From: Hyalella azteca
Lineage: Eukaryota > Arthropoda > Malacostraca > Amphipoda > Hyalellidae
DNA: 64,000 nt
Direction of reading: 5' to 3'
NCBI RefSeq assembly: GCF_000764305.2
Contig: NW_025946533.1
Location: 434,001-498,000 of the forward strand
Both the position numbers and the translations under genes were made by a program. This document shows, one piece after another, positions 26,600 to 38,800 of this stretch; within the stretch, counting starts at the first letter, position 1, and each line of letters begins with the position of its first letter. The notes under the pieces are model-generated. The model had not been told where the DNA came from, did no database searches, and saw only the letters and a program-made list of their open reading frames with translations.

Positions 26600-26769
26600 A
26601 CATTTCAACGATTGGGTCGAATTGCTACTAAGTTCTATTTAACAATTGAGTTAAATTTACGGGCAGGGTTGTAGCAGTGAGTTGCGAGTTCGAGACCGCA
26701 AAATGCTGTGAAAGTTCTGCGATGTTAATAATCGGCGACAGGCCTGCGCCTAATAAACGCTGAAACCGC

Positions 26770-26815
<46 letters not shown>

Positions 26816-27040
26816 CTTATTATTATTATTAAATTGCAACGAAGTTCTGTTCATCGATTGAGTTGAATTTCTACGAATTTATATTAATCGATTGAGTTGA
26901 ATTACAGCGGGTTCTATCCGACGATTGAATTTAATTGTTTGGAAGTTTTATTCATCGAATGAGTGGAATTACTACAAAGTTCTATTCATCGATTGAGTTG
27001 AATTACAGCGGAGCTCTATTCAACGATTGAATTGAGATTT
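26600..27040. repeat. Approximately 34-bp minisatellite split by a SINE-like insertion
   Basis: Degenerate units of the type cgattgagttgaattac then aaagttctattcat appear at about 26607-26655 and resume at about 26837-27040. Between them sits a SINE-like tail with an ATT run. The unit is interrupted mid-array, so the SINE probably inserted into a pre-existing array. Confidence 0.75.
26661..26831 (+). repeat. SINE-like 3' part with (ATT)n tail
   Basis: Segment 26675-26768 closely matches the 3' part of the element ending at 10125 (gtgagttgc, ctgcgatgttaa, cgacaggcc, aaacgctgaaa) and is followed by about 60 bp of ATT repeats to 26831. The tRNA-like head is absent or unrecognisable, as expected for a 5'-truncated copy. 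Confidence 0.75.
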
Positions 27041-30000
27041 AGAATTTTTTCTCAGCGTTGCCGAATCTAAAAATACGAATATAATTTTTTCTCAGCGAAT
27101 CTAAATAAGCTGTGAAATCTTAAATCGAGTTGCAAAGTAAACTATCACCGCCACTGAGTGGAGAGTAGTTATTTATACAGCAGTTATTTGCGAAGATAAT
27201 TGTTCGCGCTGCGAACTCAATCATAGAAAATGGCAAAGCACAAGTTAATGATGAGACTTTGCTTGATTTCACGAAAATTAAAATAATAAAGCAATTTTGA
27301 AATTTCGTGCAGAGTTAACATTGGTAATTAGACTGAACTCTTCACTTGCCCGTTGTGGTGTTATTACCAGTGACGTGATCTTTCTCTAATAAATGTTTTA
27401 TTGATTTTCATATGAAGAATCTTGAGCATCATGATGTATGAATGTTTACATTCATTTATTTATGAATGTATCCTTCCCCCACTCCCTCCTTCTGCGTGTG
27501 TTACTATCCCCAAAAAAATTCATGCGTAATGCGTCCCTCGAGCTTACACGACGCTGGCTCCCTCACTCTCAAGCACTGACAGACATACTCCTGAGCTGAG
27601 TCATCAGCTGCTAACTGCACCCATAGATGTAACAGTCTTTGGTGTGCCAATAGAGCGACTCTAGGCGCCGGGTGTGCGAGCGTGGCGAGGAAATTAAACC
27701 TCAACGAGGTGTCGCTAGCATAGCTAACATTTTTCTCCATAGCGCTGGCCTCGATGTGGCGCGTGCCAACACCGCGGCATACCTTGCCGCGCACGGCCGA
27801 GCCTCGGCATACGCCTGCGCTTGCAATGCCATCTGAAATATTTCCGCTGATTCTTCGGAGGTAAATAGCATCCAAATTCCGTTCAGATATGAATGAAATA
27901 CTAGAATATGTAGACGTGGTGTTAATTCAATGAAAAGTTCACCGTCTTAGTGATAAAGTTTACTATATATTTTGTTATAGAAAATAGAACATTAATTAGA
28001 AATCTATTATATTAAGCATTCATTCCCAATATAGAAAAGAGGTCTGACAATAACTTGGCTATTTAAGAATTCCTAAGACTAAATTTATTCCAAACATTCA
28101 GGCCTTTATTAACTAATGGAAATAAAATATGTACATAGTTTTTGTGTAGATTTGTAGATATGATAGTAGATTTGATATAGCTAACAATGATACGTTAAAG
28201 CAAATAATAAAAATCAGTCTTCGACATCTTAAGTGTAGGCAATAGCAATAGCAATCAATACCTAGTGATTCAGGCGTCTTGTTTTTTGGGTTGCAAAAAT
28301 AACAGTGATGGCCTTCAATGATGACGTGAAATGAATATCACTTTTATGGCCTTGGCAATAAAATATATCAGACTTAAAGAAATTGGATGAATAATTGCGC
28401 TCCTTTGTTTAAACGAATCCGGAATAAAGTTCGAAATTTTTGTAGCAGCATCCCGATCCCAACCAGCATTTTTCAAACTAACTTATACAAAAATTATCTA
28501 CTTGATCCTTCATTGTGACATCTTAATCCTCGGTTAATTTATAAGTATCATAGTAAAATCCTCGACCGAGATGAATGTTTGTTTAAATTTCATACATTGC
28601 CGTTATTTAGTTACGTTAATTAAACAGATCACGGTATCTAAATGAAAATGTTTTAGTTTACTAAATTAGAATAAATGCTTTATTTGATTGTAAAACTGGG
28701 CTTAAGAACCCGATTCATCATTAATTTAAGTATGGTTTCAATTAATCTAATGATAACCACTATGATGGCACAACATTTATTGAGCACTTTCGATTGTTAA
28801 ATGCAATTTCCAGCTAATTTCATTTTATTTTGATGATACTGCACATATATTATAATGTTAGCTGGCATGGAAAGACTACTTCTAATGGGCGATTCCTAGC
28901 TATTCAAAAAAATACTTCATTAGGAATGCGTGTGTCATTTTCTACAAGAAAAATGCCACCTCTCGTGGAGTTATTTTCGCTTTGTCTAAGCTCGGCAGCA
29001 ACTGCGAAGAGTCATGAATTAAAACCTATTTCTGAGCGTCATTAAGTATCGACGTCATTTTCCTCGTGGTTTAGGCAAACTTGACTTTTTTAGGAAAATT
29101 TGTTTGATTTCAGATATGATCTTGTTCCTAGGAATTTCTTCGCAAATCTTTTTATAACGTTTCGAAAGCGGTTAATTATATTAAAATCTTGGTAGCACTC
29201 GCAACGTGTTCTTTAATTCCAAGACTCCAATTTGTCAGCTTGAATGATAATGACCGTATAAGAAATAATTGTTCTGATTTTTCAATTTTAATATAATTCA
29301 TTTTTTTTAATTGATGGCCTTGTAAGTGACACTCGAAGAAATCCTTCTTGAATCATGACTTGGAGATAACATAGAAACAAGAATTGTTGTTCATGATCTT
29401 GACAAGACAGTTTGTTGATGCTGATGCACATATAACAATATATTTCAGTCTCAGGAGGCTGTCGAAATAAACATCTTGCTTATTTTGCGACATCTGTTGA
29501 CCGAAAACTCGTCATTCACTAAGGACAATTTACAACTTTTTCTGACCGACTACCACGAGCATCGAAAAATATCTAACCTTTTTCAAACAATTATTTTTAA
29601 AACTATGCCGTTGTCAACACTCTTATTCTTAATAATCCATGATAATTTGAATTGGTAAATTCTAGAACTATTCGGTGACCTAAATTGACTCTTTTAAATT
29701 ATGTGCCTTTTAACTGACTATTATTTGTGGCTTTCAAAATAAGCCCACTGAGTGGACGCTAAAGAGCGTATCCAACTGCAGTAAATCTTTCCTTGTTTAG
29801 CAGTCGCTACTTTTTGCAGACACCTTCGTCTCCTGTCATTGATATACCGACTGCAACGAGTTCACGTGTCTACATACATGAAGCTTTCCCTTGTAGCGGC
29901 CGTGACAGCTCCTGGGGCTGAGCCCTGCAAGCAGTTGCTAGGCGAAGTTGTTGCTGTCTCGATCTGCATCAATAATCAGAGATAACACACTTATTTCACA

Positions 30001-30184
30001 TTCACAATGATTCCGATGGATAGTGCGATTGTTAAATATTAACTGCTAAGTATAATCGCCAGATTAGAACTGTGCGATGATAATGATGGACGTGAACCAT
30101 GTATAGTTTTAATACAGTTTTAATAGTTCATTCATACCTTCGAAGTGATAAGTATTTAACACTGATCTTGAAAATATAGTATTT
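27041..30184. other. Intergenic DNA with a GC-richer patch, no recognised gene
   Basis: Mostly AT-rich. Positions 27504-27875 are distinctly richer in G+C and carry a minus-strand frame of 123 codons, but I recognise no domain and no convincing splice sites, so it is not called. The rest shows no exon or clear repeat. Confidence 0.45.
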
Positions 30185-30285
30185 TTAGCGCATTTTCTCA
30201 TTTATAGAAAAAAGGCGCTATTGTGCTCGTCATGTCCGTCCGTCTGTCTGTCCGTCCGTCCGTCCGTGACCACGTTTTCGTCGAC
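30185..30285 (+). repeat. Dispersed repeat with GTCC/GTCT microsatellite (copy 2, inverted relative to copy 1)
   Basis: Reads tagcgcattttctcatttat, then gcgctattgtgctcgtcatg, then a gtcc/gtct tract ending gtgacca. It is the reverse complement of the 25049-25155 repeat with scattered substitutions and a different tract length. The two copies lie about 5 kb apart in opposite orientation. Confidence 0.82.
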
Positions 30286-31639
30286 GAAAAAATGCGCTCT
30301 CTACCACTCTCTGCAGTGAGTACTGAGTTATATTTTTTTAATATTTATGAGTGTAAATCTGCACTTGATGCCATTATGAACGAAAAAAAATCAATTTCAA
30401 AAACGCTGCTTGTCTAGCACATCACGCGTAATCATCGCCTTTTTCTCACCTGGTAATTACAGAATGCCAAAATGAGAATGTCTTGCATTCTACATATTTA
30501 ACAACATTATGTTTACCGCATTCGTTGTAATTTATTCATCAATAACTCTCATGAACAAAATATAAATTGGGGCATGGAGCATTTATGTGGAAGAACACAT
30601 CGTGAGTTGAGTTGAAACTTTCGTATTCAATAGTTTCGTTTATTGTAATCCTTATTAGCCTTAATTTCCAGCTTTATTGTCGTAATCTAGCAAGTAATTA
30701 ATTTTCGACTTTTTGCCCGCTCGAGACCACGGTAGCTCGAGACCACGGAAGACCACAAGGCACAAAAGCACAAAAAGAGGCGTGACGCCGGGGCGGGTAA
30801 ATTCTGTCACCTATCAATTATATGCTGAAATTTTATTATACGTAATTCATCCGTTAACTGAACAACTATATATCTTAATAATGTGTTCGAAAAAAATGCT
30901 TCAATTACTTCACTATCAAATACAAAAAGTTAGAACAACAAATTGTTGATTCCGGTTGGACGTTGCTAATAAAAGATTGTCCACACGAGGATCAAAATAG
31001 AGCAGTCCCATGGCGCCACTGTCGGACCCTGTGGGACCCCACCTAGCGTCTCCCAGCCTAACTCTGTTGCGCATTCCTGGCCCCGAAGCTCTCAGCTTCA
31101 CGACAACACATCTACGCCAGCAGCAGCCAGCATAACTTGACGAAATGCGAGCGTATTTATGCTAGCCAGCGATTATTTATTGCCCTCGTCCTGCATGTGA
31201 CAAGAACGATTAATTTACTGCTCCGGTGGAACTGCGTGCCGAGATGACGGCCCAGCAGGTAAAATTGGGATATTTGTGTATCGCCTGGTGGCCTGTCGTG
31301 TGATTGATCATTTACCGGCTGATTATTTTAGTATTCAAGGAGGAATAGCATCTGAAAAAATGTGTAGCACTTTATAGCGTTGCAGAACTTAATTCAGTAA
31401 ACACTTGAGATGAATCTCGGTGGTTAGACGTAACGGCTCATAAATCGCAAATTAATACAATCTTACCAAATAAGACGATTTTTTCTTCTTTTTTTAATTG
31501 AAAAGGTCTCAGACCGTCTTTTTCAAGGATTAACTTCTTTACTGAGACATAAAACTTTATTGCTTCATAAGAAAGTTGATAAATGGAATTATAATGTATC
31601 ATGAAATTACTTAAATAGGTGTAATAGTTGAGTCAAAGG
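30286..31639. other. Intergenic DNA, no recognised gene
   Basis: A GC-richer patch at about 30980-31130 (gcgccactgtcgg, ccccacctagcg) lacks a convincing open frame with splice sites. Nothing else stands out. Confidence 0.45.
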
Positions 31640-32000
31640 GTGCATATGTCGTGCCAAAATCGCGAAATTGCTGATTCTATGGAATCGGCAGCCAGTTTGC
31701 CGAATCTGTAGAATAAGCATTTCCATAGCATAGCATTGTAGCATAGCTGATCAGCATTGTAGCATAGGAATTTGGGCTTAGGTCAATCAGTCAATTCCTT
31801 TTTTATATTTAAATATAAAAGAACTTGACCGAACTTGACCTAACCTTTTCTAACTCTAACTGTCGATTTATGTTCTAGCTGTCACTCTAACGTCCGATTT
31901 TCTGAATCAGCAACAAAATGCTGATTCTACAGATTCGGCAAACTGGCTGCCGATTCCATAGAATCGGCAATTTTGCAATTTTGGCACGACACATATGCAC
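31640..32000. mobile_element. Fold-back / MITE-like element with about 82-bp inverted repeats
   Basis: The left arm (31640-31720, starting gtgcatatgtcgtgcc) and right arm (31918-32000, ending ggcacgacacatatgcac) are reverse complements with only a few mismatches and a 2-base indel. Both contain ggaatcggcagccagtttgc or its complement. The interior of about 200 bp has no coding potential. No target-site duplication is certain, so the superfamily is unknown. Confidence 0.83.
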
Positions 32001-32482
32001 TTATCCCGAATACTCAGGAAGATACTAAACCTAAGTTGTTGGTCCAATCGGGAGTACAATGGTTTATTTCAAAAATAAGATTCAATGTACATTGAAGATA
32101 TGATTTTTCGCAGCGCTTCCATTTCATCCAAAATCTAGTTATTGTTATGGTTTCTTACTACTTACATTAATTAATATAGATCTAATAGGCAGGCAATGAA
32201 AGAGCATTAGAGCATTTTTGAACGATAAGCACTAATTAAGTATGTGCACGAGGTACTTTAAATTATCCCAAATTTTCAATCAAAGTCAAGGTGGTAATCA
32301 CATTTACTGCATTCCAGTTCGATTCCTATCACAAGCTTTTTCACCAGGTAATGTAATGAAAAATTATATACATGGTTATCGAAGTTAGAATAGAATTTTA
32401 TGCTCAAGTTTTGTAATTCCAAGCTCCAATAAAATGAACGAACATTTTATAAAAATAAGGTCACATTGATTTGACAAGCTAT
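32001..32482. other. Intergenic DNA, nothing recognised
   Basis: AT-rich stretch between the fold-back element and the candidate promoter; no exon or repeat seen. Confidence 0.45.
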
Positions 32483-32490
32483 TGACGTCA
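32483..32490. promoter_or_regulatory. Full CRE palindrome upstream of a candidate promoter
   Basis: tgacgtca lies about 245 bp upstream of the TATA box at 32729. CREB/ATF-type sites are commonly promoter-proximal, which fits, but a single 8-mer is weak evidence. Confidence 0.35.
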
Positions 32491-32728
32491 CGTAAACCTG
32501 GGCGGACATGCAGTGACTGGCAGGACTGCGTCCCCAGATGTCATACACACGCCTAGAGTTTATTTGGCCTGATTCACTGTGATTGACGAGACGTAAATCA
32601 AAGTGAAGTCATCAGAAATGTTGTCCTTGCCCTGAAACCTTAGCGATGTGTCTATGAACTTCAAGATGATGTGCGGATGAGAAGCGATGCAAGGGTAAGT
32701 ATATTTCGAAGAGGGGCGGGACGCTGCC

Positions 32729-32764
32729 TATATAAATGTGTTGGAGGGGTGCCGGTGGCAGTTT
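32729..32764 (+). promoter_or_regulatory. Candidate core promoter: TATA box and initiator
   Basis: tatataaa at 32729-32736 sits in a GC-rich context, and gcagttt (arthropod-initiator-like CAGTT) places a +1 A at 32760, 31 bp downstream of the first T. That is the canonical TATA-to-start spacing. No clear downstream promoter element is seen, as is usual for TATA promoters. What it drives is not proven; the next plus-strand coding exon is the transposase-like ORF at 40107. Confidence 0.5.
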
Positions 32765-32896
32765 AGCGCTCGACCAAGACTGCATTGTGCTAGCGGAGAG
32801 CTCGTGACTTGCGTGACAAGCGCTGCCCAAGGAGGACAGCTTCCCTGGTGCTCTTGCTCGAACTTCCTTTGACATCTCAGCGTGGTCGTTACAGAG
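32760..32896 (+). other. Candidate non-coding first exon (5' UTR leader)
   Basis: From the predicted start to a donor-like junction, acagag|gtacgagt at 32896/32897, the 137 bases contain no ATG and are far richer in G+C than the flanks. Those are properties of a 5' leader exon. A possible acceptor partner is the junction at 40096/40097, which would imply an intron of about 7.2 kb. No transcript evidence is available here; a long non-coding RNA is an alternative. Confidence 0.4.
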
Positions 32897-35800
32897 GTAC
32901 GAGTACTTTGGTTTTGGTTAAAGCTTCATTTTGTTTTGCTTAAAGCTAGAGAACACGCAGCATTGGCAATAGATATTATTAATAAAGAAAAAGGACAATA
33001 TCCGCATTCATTAAACGCATTTTGCATGATTTAGAGATTAATTTGGCAGCCAAGGGTTTCATGGGATACTATTGTCATTAGAGGCAAAAATTTGCGTTTT
33101 AATTGTTTTTCAGCCGCGTTGGGCTGTCAAAGCTCTTCGCCGCGATGCATTAGTGTTAGAATAAGAAGGCTGAGTAGTCTCTTAACCTTTCGTAGTATAA
33201 CCATGCCATAAAAATGCAATTTAGAAAACCCAATTCGCGAACCTTAGAAATTTTTAACGTAATTCCATGAAAATGTTGAACTAATTCTAATTTCATTTCA
33301 TCTGTTGATTTAATGTTTTGAAATTCCTATTTCTATTAAATTCCTTTGTGCCGCGATTCAACAAACGTTCATACTTGATGCGGGCCAAATCGTGGAGTGG
33401 CTTTATCGTCCTGCCGATCTTAAGTCGCCGGCAGAGCTAGCATACGATAGCTGGGATGTAGCTTATACTGAGCGTGTGCTGCTTACTTTGTGCTTAATAG
33501 CAACAGAAAATTCACCAGAAGATTTTCTCGAAAATAATTAAAGCAGAATAATGAATTGAGGTAAAATTAAAAGAAATTAAAATTTAATTTAATTTACGGT
33601 CGTAATGCGGTATGATTTAGATCTGTGAAACCTGTAATTTTATTCCGTTATTATTCATTCTACTTAAAAATTCATCAACAAACTCCAGTGTGCGTGCCTT
33701 GTGATTGCTTTCAAAATTCATTTGAGACCAGCAACACCTGCATGGTGAAATATCACGTATGCGTTCAATCGATTTAACCCCATTATGTTAAAAAATTTCC
33801 TCTCAAACGAGAGTTCTTTACTTTTGGATGAGGACTGTGAAATTTTCTATTCTGCGAGTAAAATGTATTTCTAACTTTCATGAGAAAATCTCATTTAATA
33901 AATAGCGCCAATGTCTTAAAAATTATAATTTTGAACAAAAGTTGAAGAGGTATTTAGTGATTTTCACTTTGTAATAAAACATTTTCACTCTGACATCTGT
34001 ATACATATAACAAGAGTGCCTATTTCAATTTCATGGTAATTTTGATATGCGTATTTAAAACAGAGTATCTCACGCTGTGATACACTTGCAATTCTCTGCC
34101 CTGGATCCATTAGAAAAATCTGAGTTGTGATAAGAATAATTTTCAAGAAAATTCTCTAGAACTTAGTTCACTAGCTGCACTGAGCTATTTTGCACCTCAT
34201 GAGTAATTTACACTCTAAAACGAAAATTTGACTTTTTAACTTGAATTGGCATCTGGATTTGAATTTAAATTAGACCAAACAACTTGAAAGCATCGTACCA
34301 AGCATACACTTTTATAAAACAACAACGAAATATAAATTGATATATTAAAAGATCTTGGCAATAATTCCTTATAATAATTCAATTTGAATCAGATGCCTTC
34401 TAGGCAGACAAGCCTTCAGAATCTGACTTCATCTTAACCAGCTCGGCAGGACGGCAATACCGCTAGGTAGACGTCGTTGCTGCGATATATATCTGTTCGA
34501 ATATTAGATATTCTAATTAAATTTCGATTATAAATTTTATGGCGTTATTAAATTCATAAATTAATTCATTAATTATGAATTATATGAATTATTATTAATT
34601 AATCCATTCATTAATAAATTAATTATTAATCTGAAATTCGCATTGAAAAAATAAACTTTAGAATACATCATTATCTCATTAGATGAAAAAATAGCCCAAT
34701 AGTAATTCATCGGCCGAGTCATTATCCACAATCTAATCCACTGACTTCTGATTTACGTCAAATTGATTACACACTCGATCCGTTAAAGTCTCTGGAAATA
34801 ATTGAATAAATGTACTCTGTCTTTAGGATATTTTCGGATTAAATCATTGATTAGAAGTATTCGTCAAGAAATGAACTGCGATTTCCATGTGAATGTATAA
34901 TGTAATTCTATTATGTGAGGTGAATGCCTTGAATGCAATGATTTATGTGATAAACCTAGATTTCTCGCCATTCACCGCTACCTTGGTCGACCCTCAGTCG
35001 CCACGGTCTCATTTCGTGTGATTTTGCTCACGCTTTACGCCCGTCGCGTCTAGCACAATAACTCTCAGAGCTTCTTTAATTTAATGAGCCATTTGAGACA
35101 ATAATGTTTTTCCCCACCAGCGCCAATGTCGAGGCCAGCAGACCTAGCGCTGTGCAAATTATTTCAACGGTAGAATAAACTTGAGGTATCTCACGGTCGT
35201 CTGGCGAAACACTATATTCCATCTTATTGAACTGTGCGAAGCGAAGGGTTTTTGCCGCAGCGATCATTTACAACATTCCACTTCTCCCGTAGCCTTGTCT
35301 GCCAACTGCACTAAATCGAGAGAACACCTACATGTGATCATTTCCCAACACTCTGCAGAGATAGCATGCTCTGCTATTCTCATAAAATCTTTTAATAACT
35401 AATAAACACAGGTTCGTCAATTAGCATTTGATTAATGATTGCAACCAAAAACTTCTCATGAGGGCTTCTGCTCTGTGCTATGAAAATTAATTAAGATTTA
35501 AGAACAGGTCGTCCAAATGGTAGAATTTTCCTTCCACTGTTCATGAATCACAATCGTTCTTTCGTTACTTGTTGGTCCACTTACGCAAGTATTTCTACTG
35601 CCCCTTCTCAAGTTCATTATTTTTCATGAAATTTATTCCTTTTTCAAAATTTTCATTACACTCACACCTGCTCCTTCGCTCCAAGTGAGAGACGCTTATG
35701 ATACCGTCGGATCAGTCGTTCGTTTAGGCGAGCAAACCACGGTGGCGTTCACTGAGCAAATCCTGGCTCTGGTAGCTTTATCATTATACCCTTTGTCTGC

Positions 35801-38800
35801 AAAGGCACTAAAATTCGGCAATGTTATTTATGTCTGATGGTCTAGTAAATAGAATTACTGTCAGCAGATATTAGATAACACATTGTTTGTGGATACAATA
35901 ACCTTTCTAGATGTGATCAAGAAAATATCAACAAAATTGAAAAAAAAATACTAAAAAGTTTTCCGTTTGAGTGAAAAACACGCCAATTTATGTACTCGAC
36001 ACAAAATGGCTAAGAGGCATCTTACAATTTAAAGCAATGCAATGGAACTGCCACATTTATCATATTTATTCAATCTCAATTTATTTGTACGAAGACACGA
36101 CGAATAAACGCAAGCGTATTTCACCTGGAAGTAAAGATGATATAAGTTATTGCATGTTATGAAAACCATTCAACATTGCATTGTTATTACCGCAAATCAT
36201 CAATATTTAAGGAACAATCACGAACCAAAACTATTGCAATAGGTTCCGGCTATAAGATGAATACTACATGGCATTCTCCTCTCACGAAATGTTTCGGGTG
36301 GCTCTTAGATTGCATTTTCCATGCAATGTTCACCTCGCATGCTAAACAAATTGCAAGTAAGACCGCGATTAGATGGGTTTGGTACATCTTAAGTATGAAA
36401 AGACAGTTGTCTCACTAACAATTGGAATTTAAGTAGTACGAAGACCAACGAAGTAGTCTTCAAAGATCCAACAGCGTTCAAAGTGTACAAGTGTTCACAG
36501 TATTCAAAGACACAACAGAAGACCCACGCCAGATGCTGTTAATGCACCTGTTATGTTCGCTCTCTACTCTATCTTATGTTAGTGCTTACTCTATCTACTG
36601 TCTGGCCAAGTAGCATGGGCCCGCAATATCAGGGCGGTCGCTGTCCCGCAACTGACCTACTCACTCTTTGAGCTTGAGTTACGAAGCAGCGCACTCCGTT
36701 CCGCAACTTAGTCACGCTCTTGTGCACTGTTTACTCGCACTAATGTAGACGAGTATCACCTGTTGCTCAGGTAAATATACTACGCAACTCGAGCAGAGCT
36801 TCTGTCCTGAGCTGTGCGCTCGCTGTTTATGCCTCACAGCATTAGCAATGTCAAGGAAATAAATTCTAGAGCACGAACATATCCACTGTGCAGCATATAT
36901 TCTTTCTTTATCCTGGTGACTGCATTGAAGATGTTTTGCTTCCCTCTGATGAAAATGTCAATGCTTCGAAAATGAATCTATTCATTAAATATGTTAATAG
37001 AAGAGAGTGAAATAAGTGTTCATTTTATTTTCAAGTGAAATATTAATTATTGAATTTTTATTCAAATTCATCTCGAATTTAAAATTGAACAAAAAATAAG
37101 TCTTTCGAGACTTTATAAGAAATAAGTCTTTCATTAGCTATCTTGCCTTGAGATAATTTAAATAGTGAGATCCGAGAATTGGGCTACACACAATGTAAAC
37201 AATGTTTGTTGTTTAACGCCAGAGTTCTGGGGATACGAAGAAAATTACTTTACATCATTAGCGTTATTTCCCTGAAATTTAAATATAGCCATGAACAGGC
37301 TGCAAAAAAATCTAAAAGAATATTAAGGACGCGAATTTAACACTTTCAATTTAAATCTGGTCAACGAATCTTGCCGATTACCTTTTTTATACATCGTTAT
37401 CTCGATTATAATTACCTATTGTCGTTATCGTTATTTTAAATTTCAACAGTTAATTATGATTAGCCATTAATAGGAAATACTGCCGGGGACCCACCGAATT
37501 ATGTAATTGGTTTAGAGCTCAATGTCTCATTGATGGTAATCATTAATTTTGCTTTAAAAAATATTATATACAACCTTTACAGTTAACGATTCAGCCAAAA
37601 TTAATTTTGGAGACGTAAATAGGTCATCAATATAAACAATCTTATACTTATAACAGAATATCTGCTTGTAGTGATAAACCTTGACCTCTGATATAATTTA
37701 TAGAATACTGAACCAGAGCTTACACTTCACTTTCGCTTATAATAACTCTTGACTTTCAAACTGTTAACAACAGCGCGAGGTCTGCAAACTTTGGGGCTTG
37801 AGTTTACATCTAACTAAGATGACATTGAATTCAATGAGAAAAACGTGGTGCTCTGTGGGATATTCTCGATTCAATGTGAAATAACAAATATGAAATAGTA
37901 GGTCAATGGGGCCCTGGCTCACTGTGGTAGAATTTTTCTCATCTTGCCGGCAACAAGCTTGTAAATTCTCTGTTCGCTTGTGTACAAATATTCCAAGGTT
38001 TTAATAACAATGAAACGATCTGCAAGAAGGACGACAAAATTAGCAAAAGTTGTTCTAAATTTAGTAGCTTTTCGTGCTATACGAATTCTGCTAACCCTAA
38101 GCTGGTTCAAAATTCTAAGGAATTCTGCTGACTGCAATCAGCAGAATTTCTTAGATTTTTTTTTTCTTTTGGTATTGTCCAATTTGCACTACATAAAATA
38201 GAGGAGTCGAATAATGTAACCGCTTGGCTATAAATTTTCTTTTATGTTGGAGACGTTGTAGTCCACTCATCTACCACAAATATTAAAAGGAGTGTCTTTA
38301 TTCACTCACCTTATCTTTCGTGCATCTTCTTTATTGAGGATAATAAATCGCTACTCAACGTCGTTTCTTCCCGATCGAGGCAACATTTGCCCGAGTTCGC
38401 GAAACTTTCAATTAATAACTGATTGATTCCAATTCATACAATTATACATGGTTTCAATGATACAAATATATAAATTAAATCAACTCCATAATTATTGCTA
38501 TCGTCTTCATGACGGATTTGAATTACAAGGTAAATATTTTTAGCCTTTTTGAATACAGTTCCAAAACTTTCCTTTACAACAATATTTTTAAAGTATTATG
38601 ATATAAAGTTTCTCTTTTCAGTTGCGTTTATTAAGCCATAAACGAAGGGGATTTGGTATAAAATTTTGCACACACTCATACAAGAAATTAAATTTCAACT
38701 CCATGACTAGGCACTTAATTATGAGAGCAGGACTTGTAAGGTCCAATTACGAGTCTTCTCGAAACAAGTGGCCATGTTAAGCGACTCGCATCTGAAGCGG

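Noticed and set aside
34540..34630. AT palindromes (attaatt, aattaat words)
   Set aside because: Low-complexity sequence in which palindromes are expected; no discrete ends.
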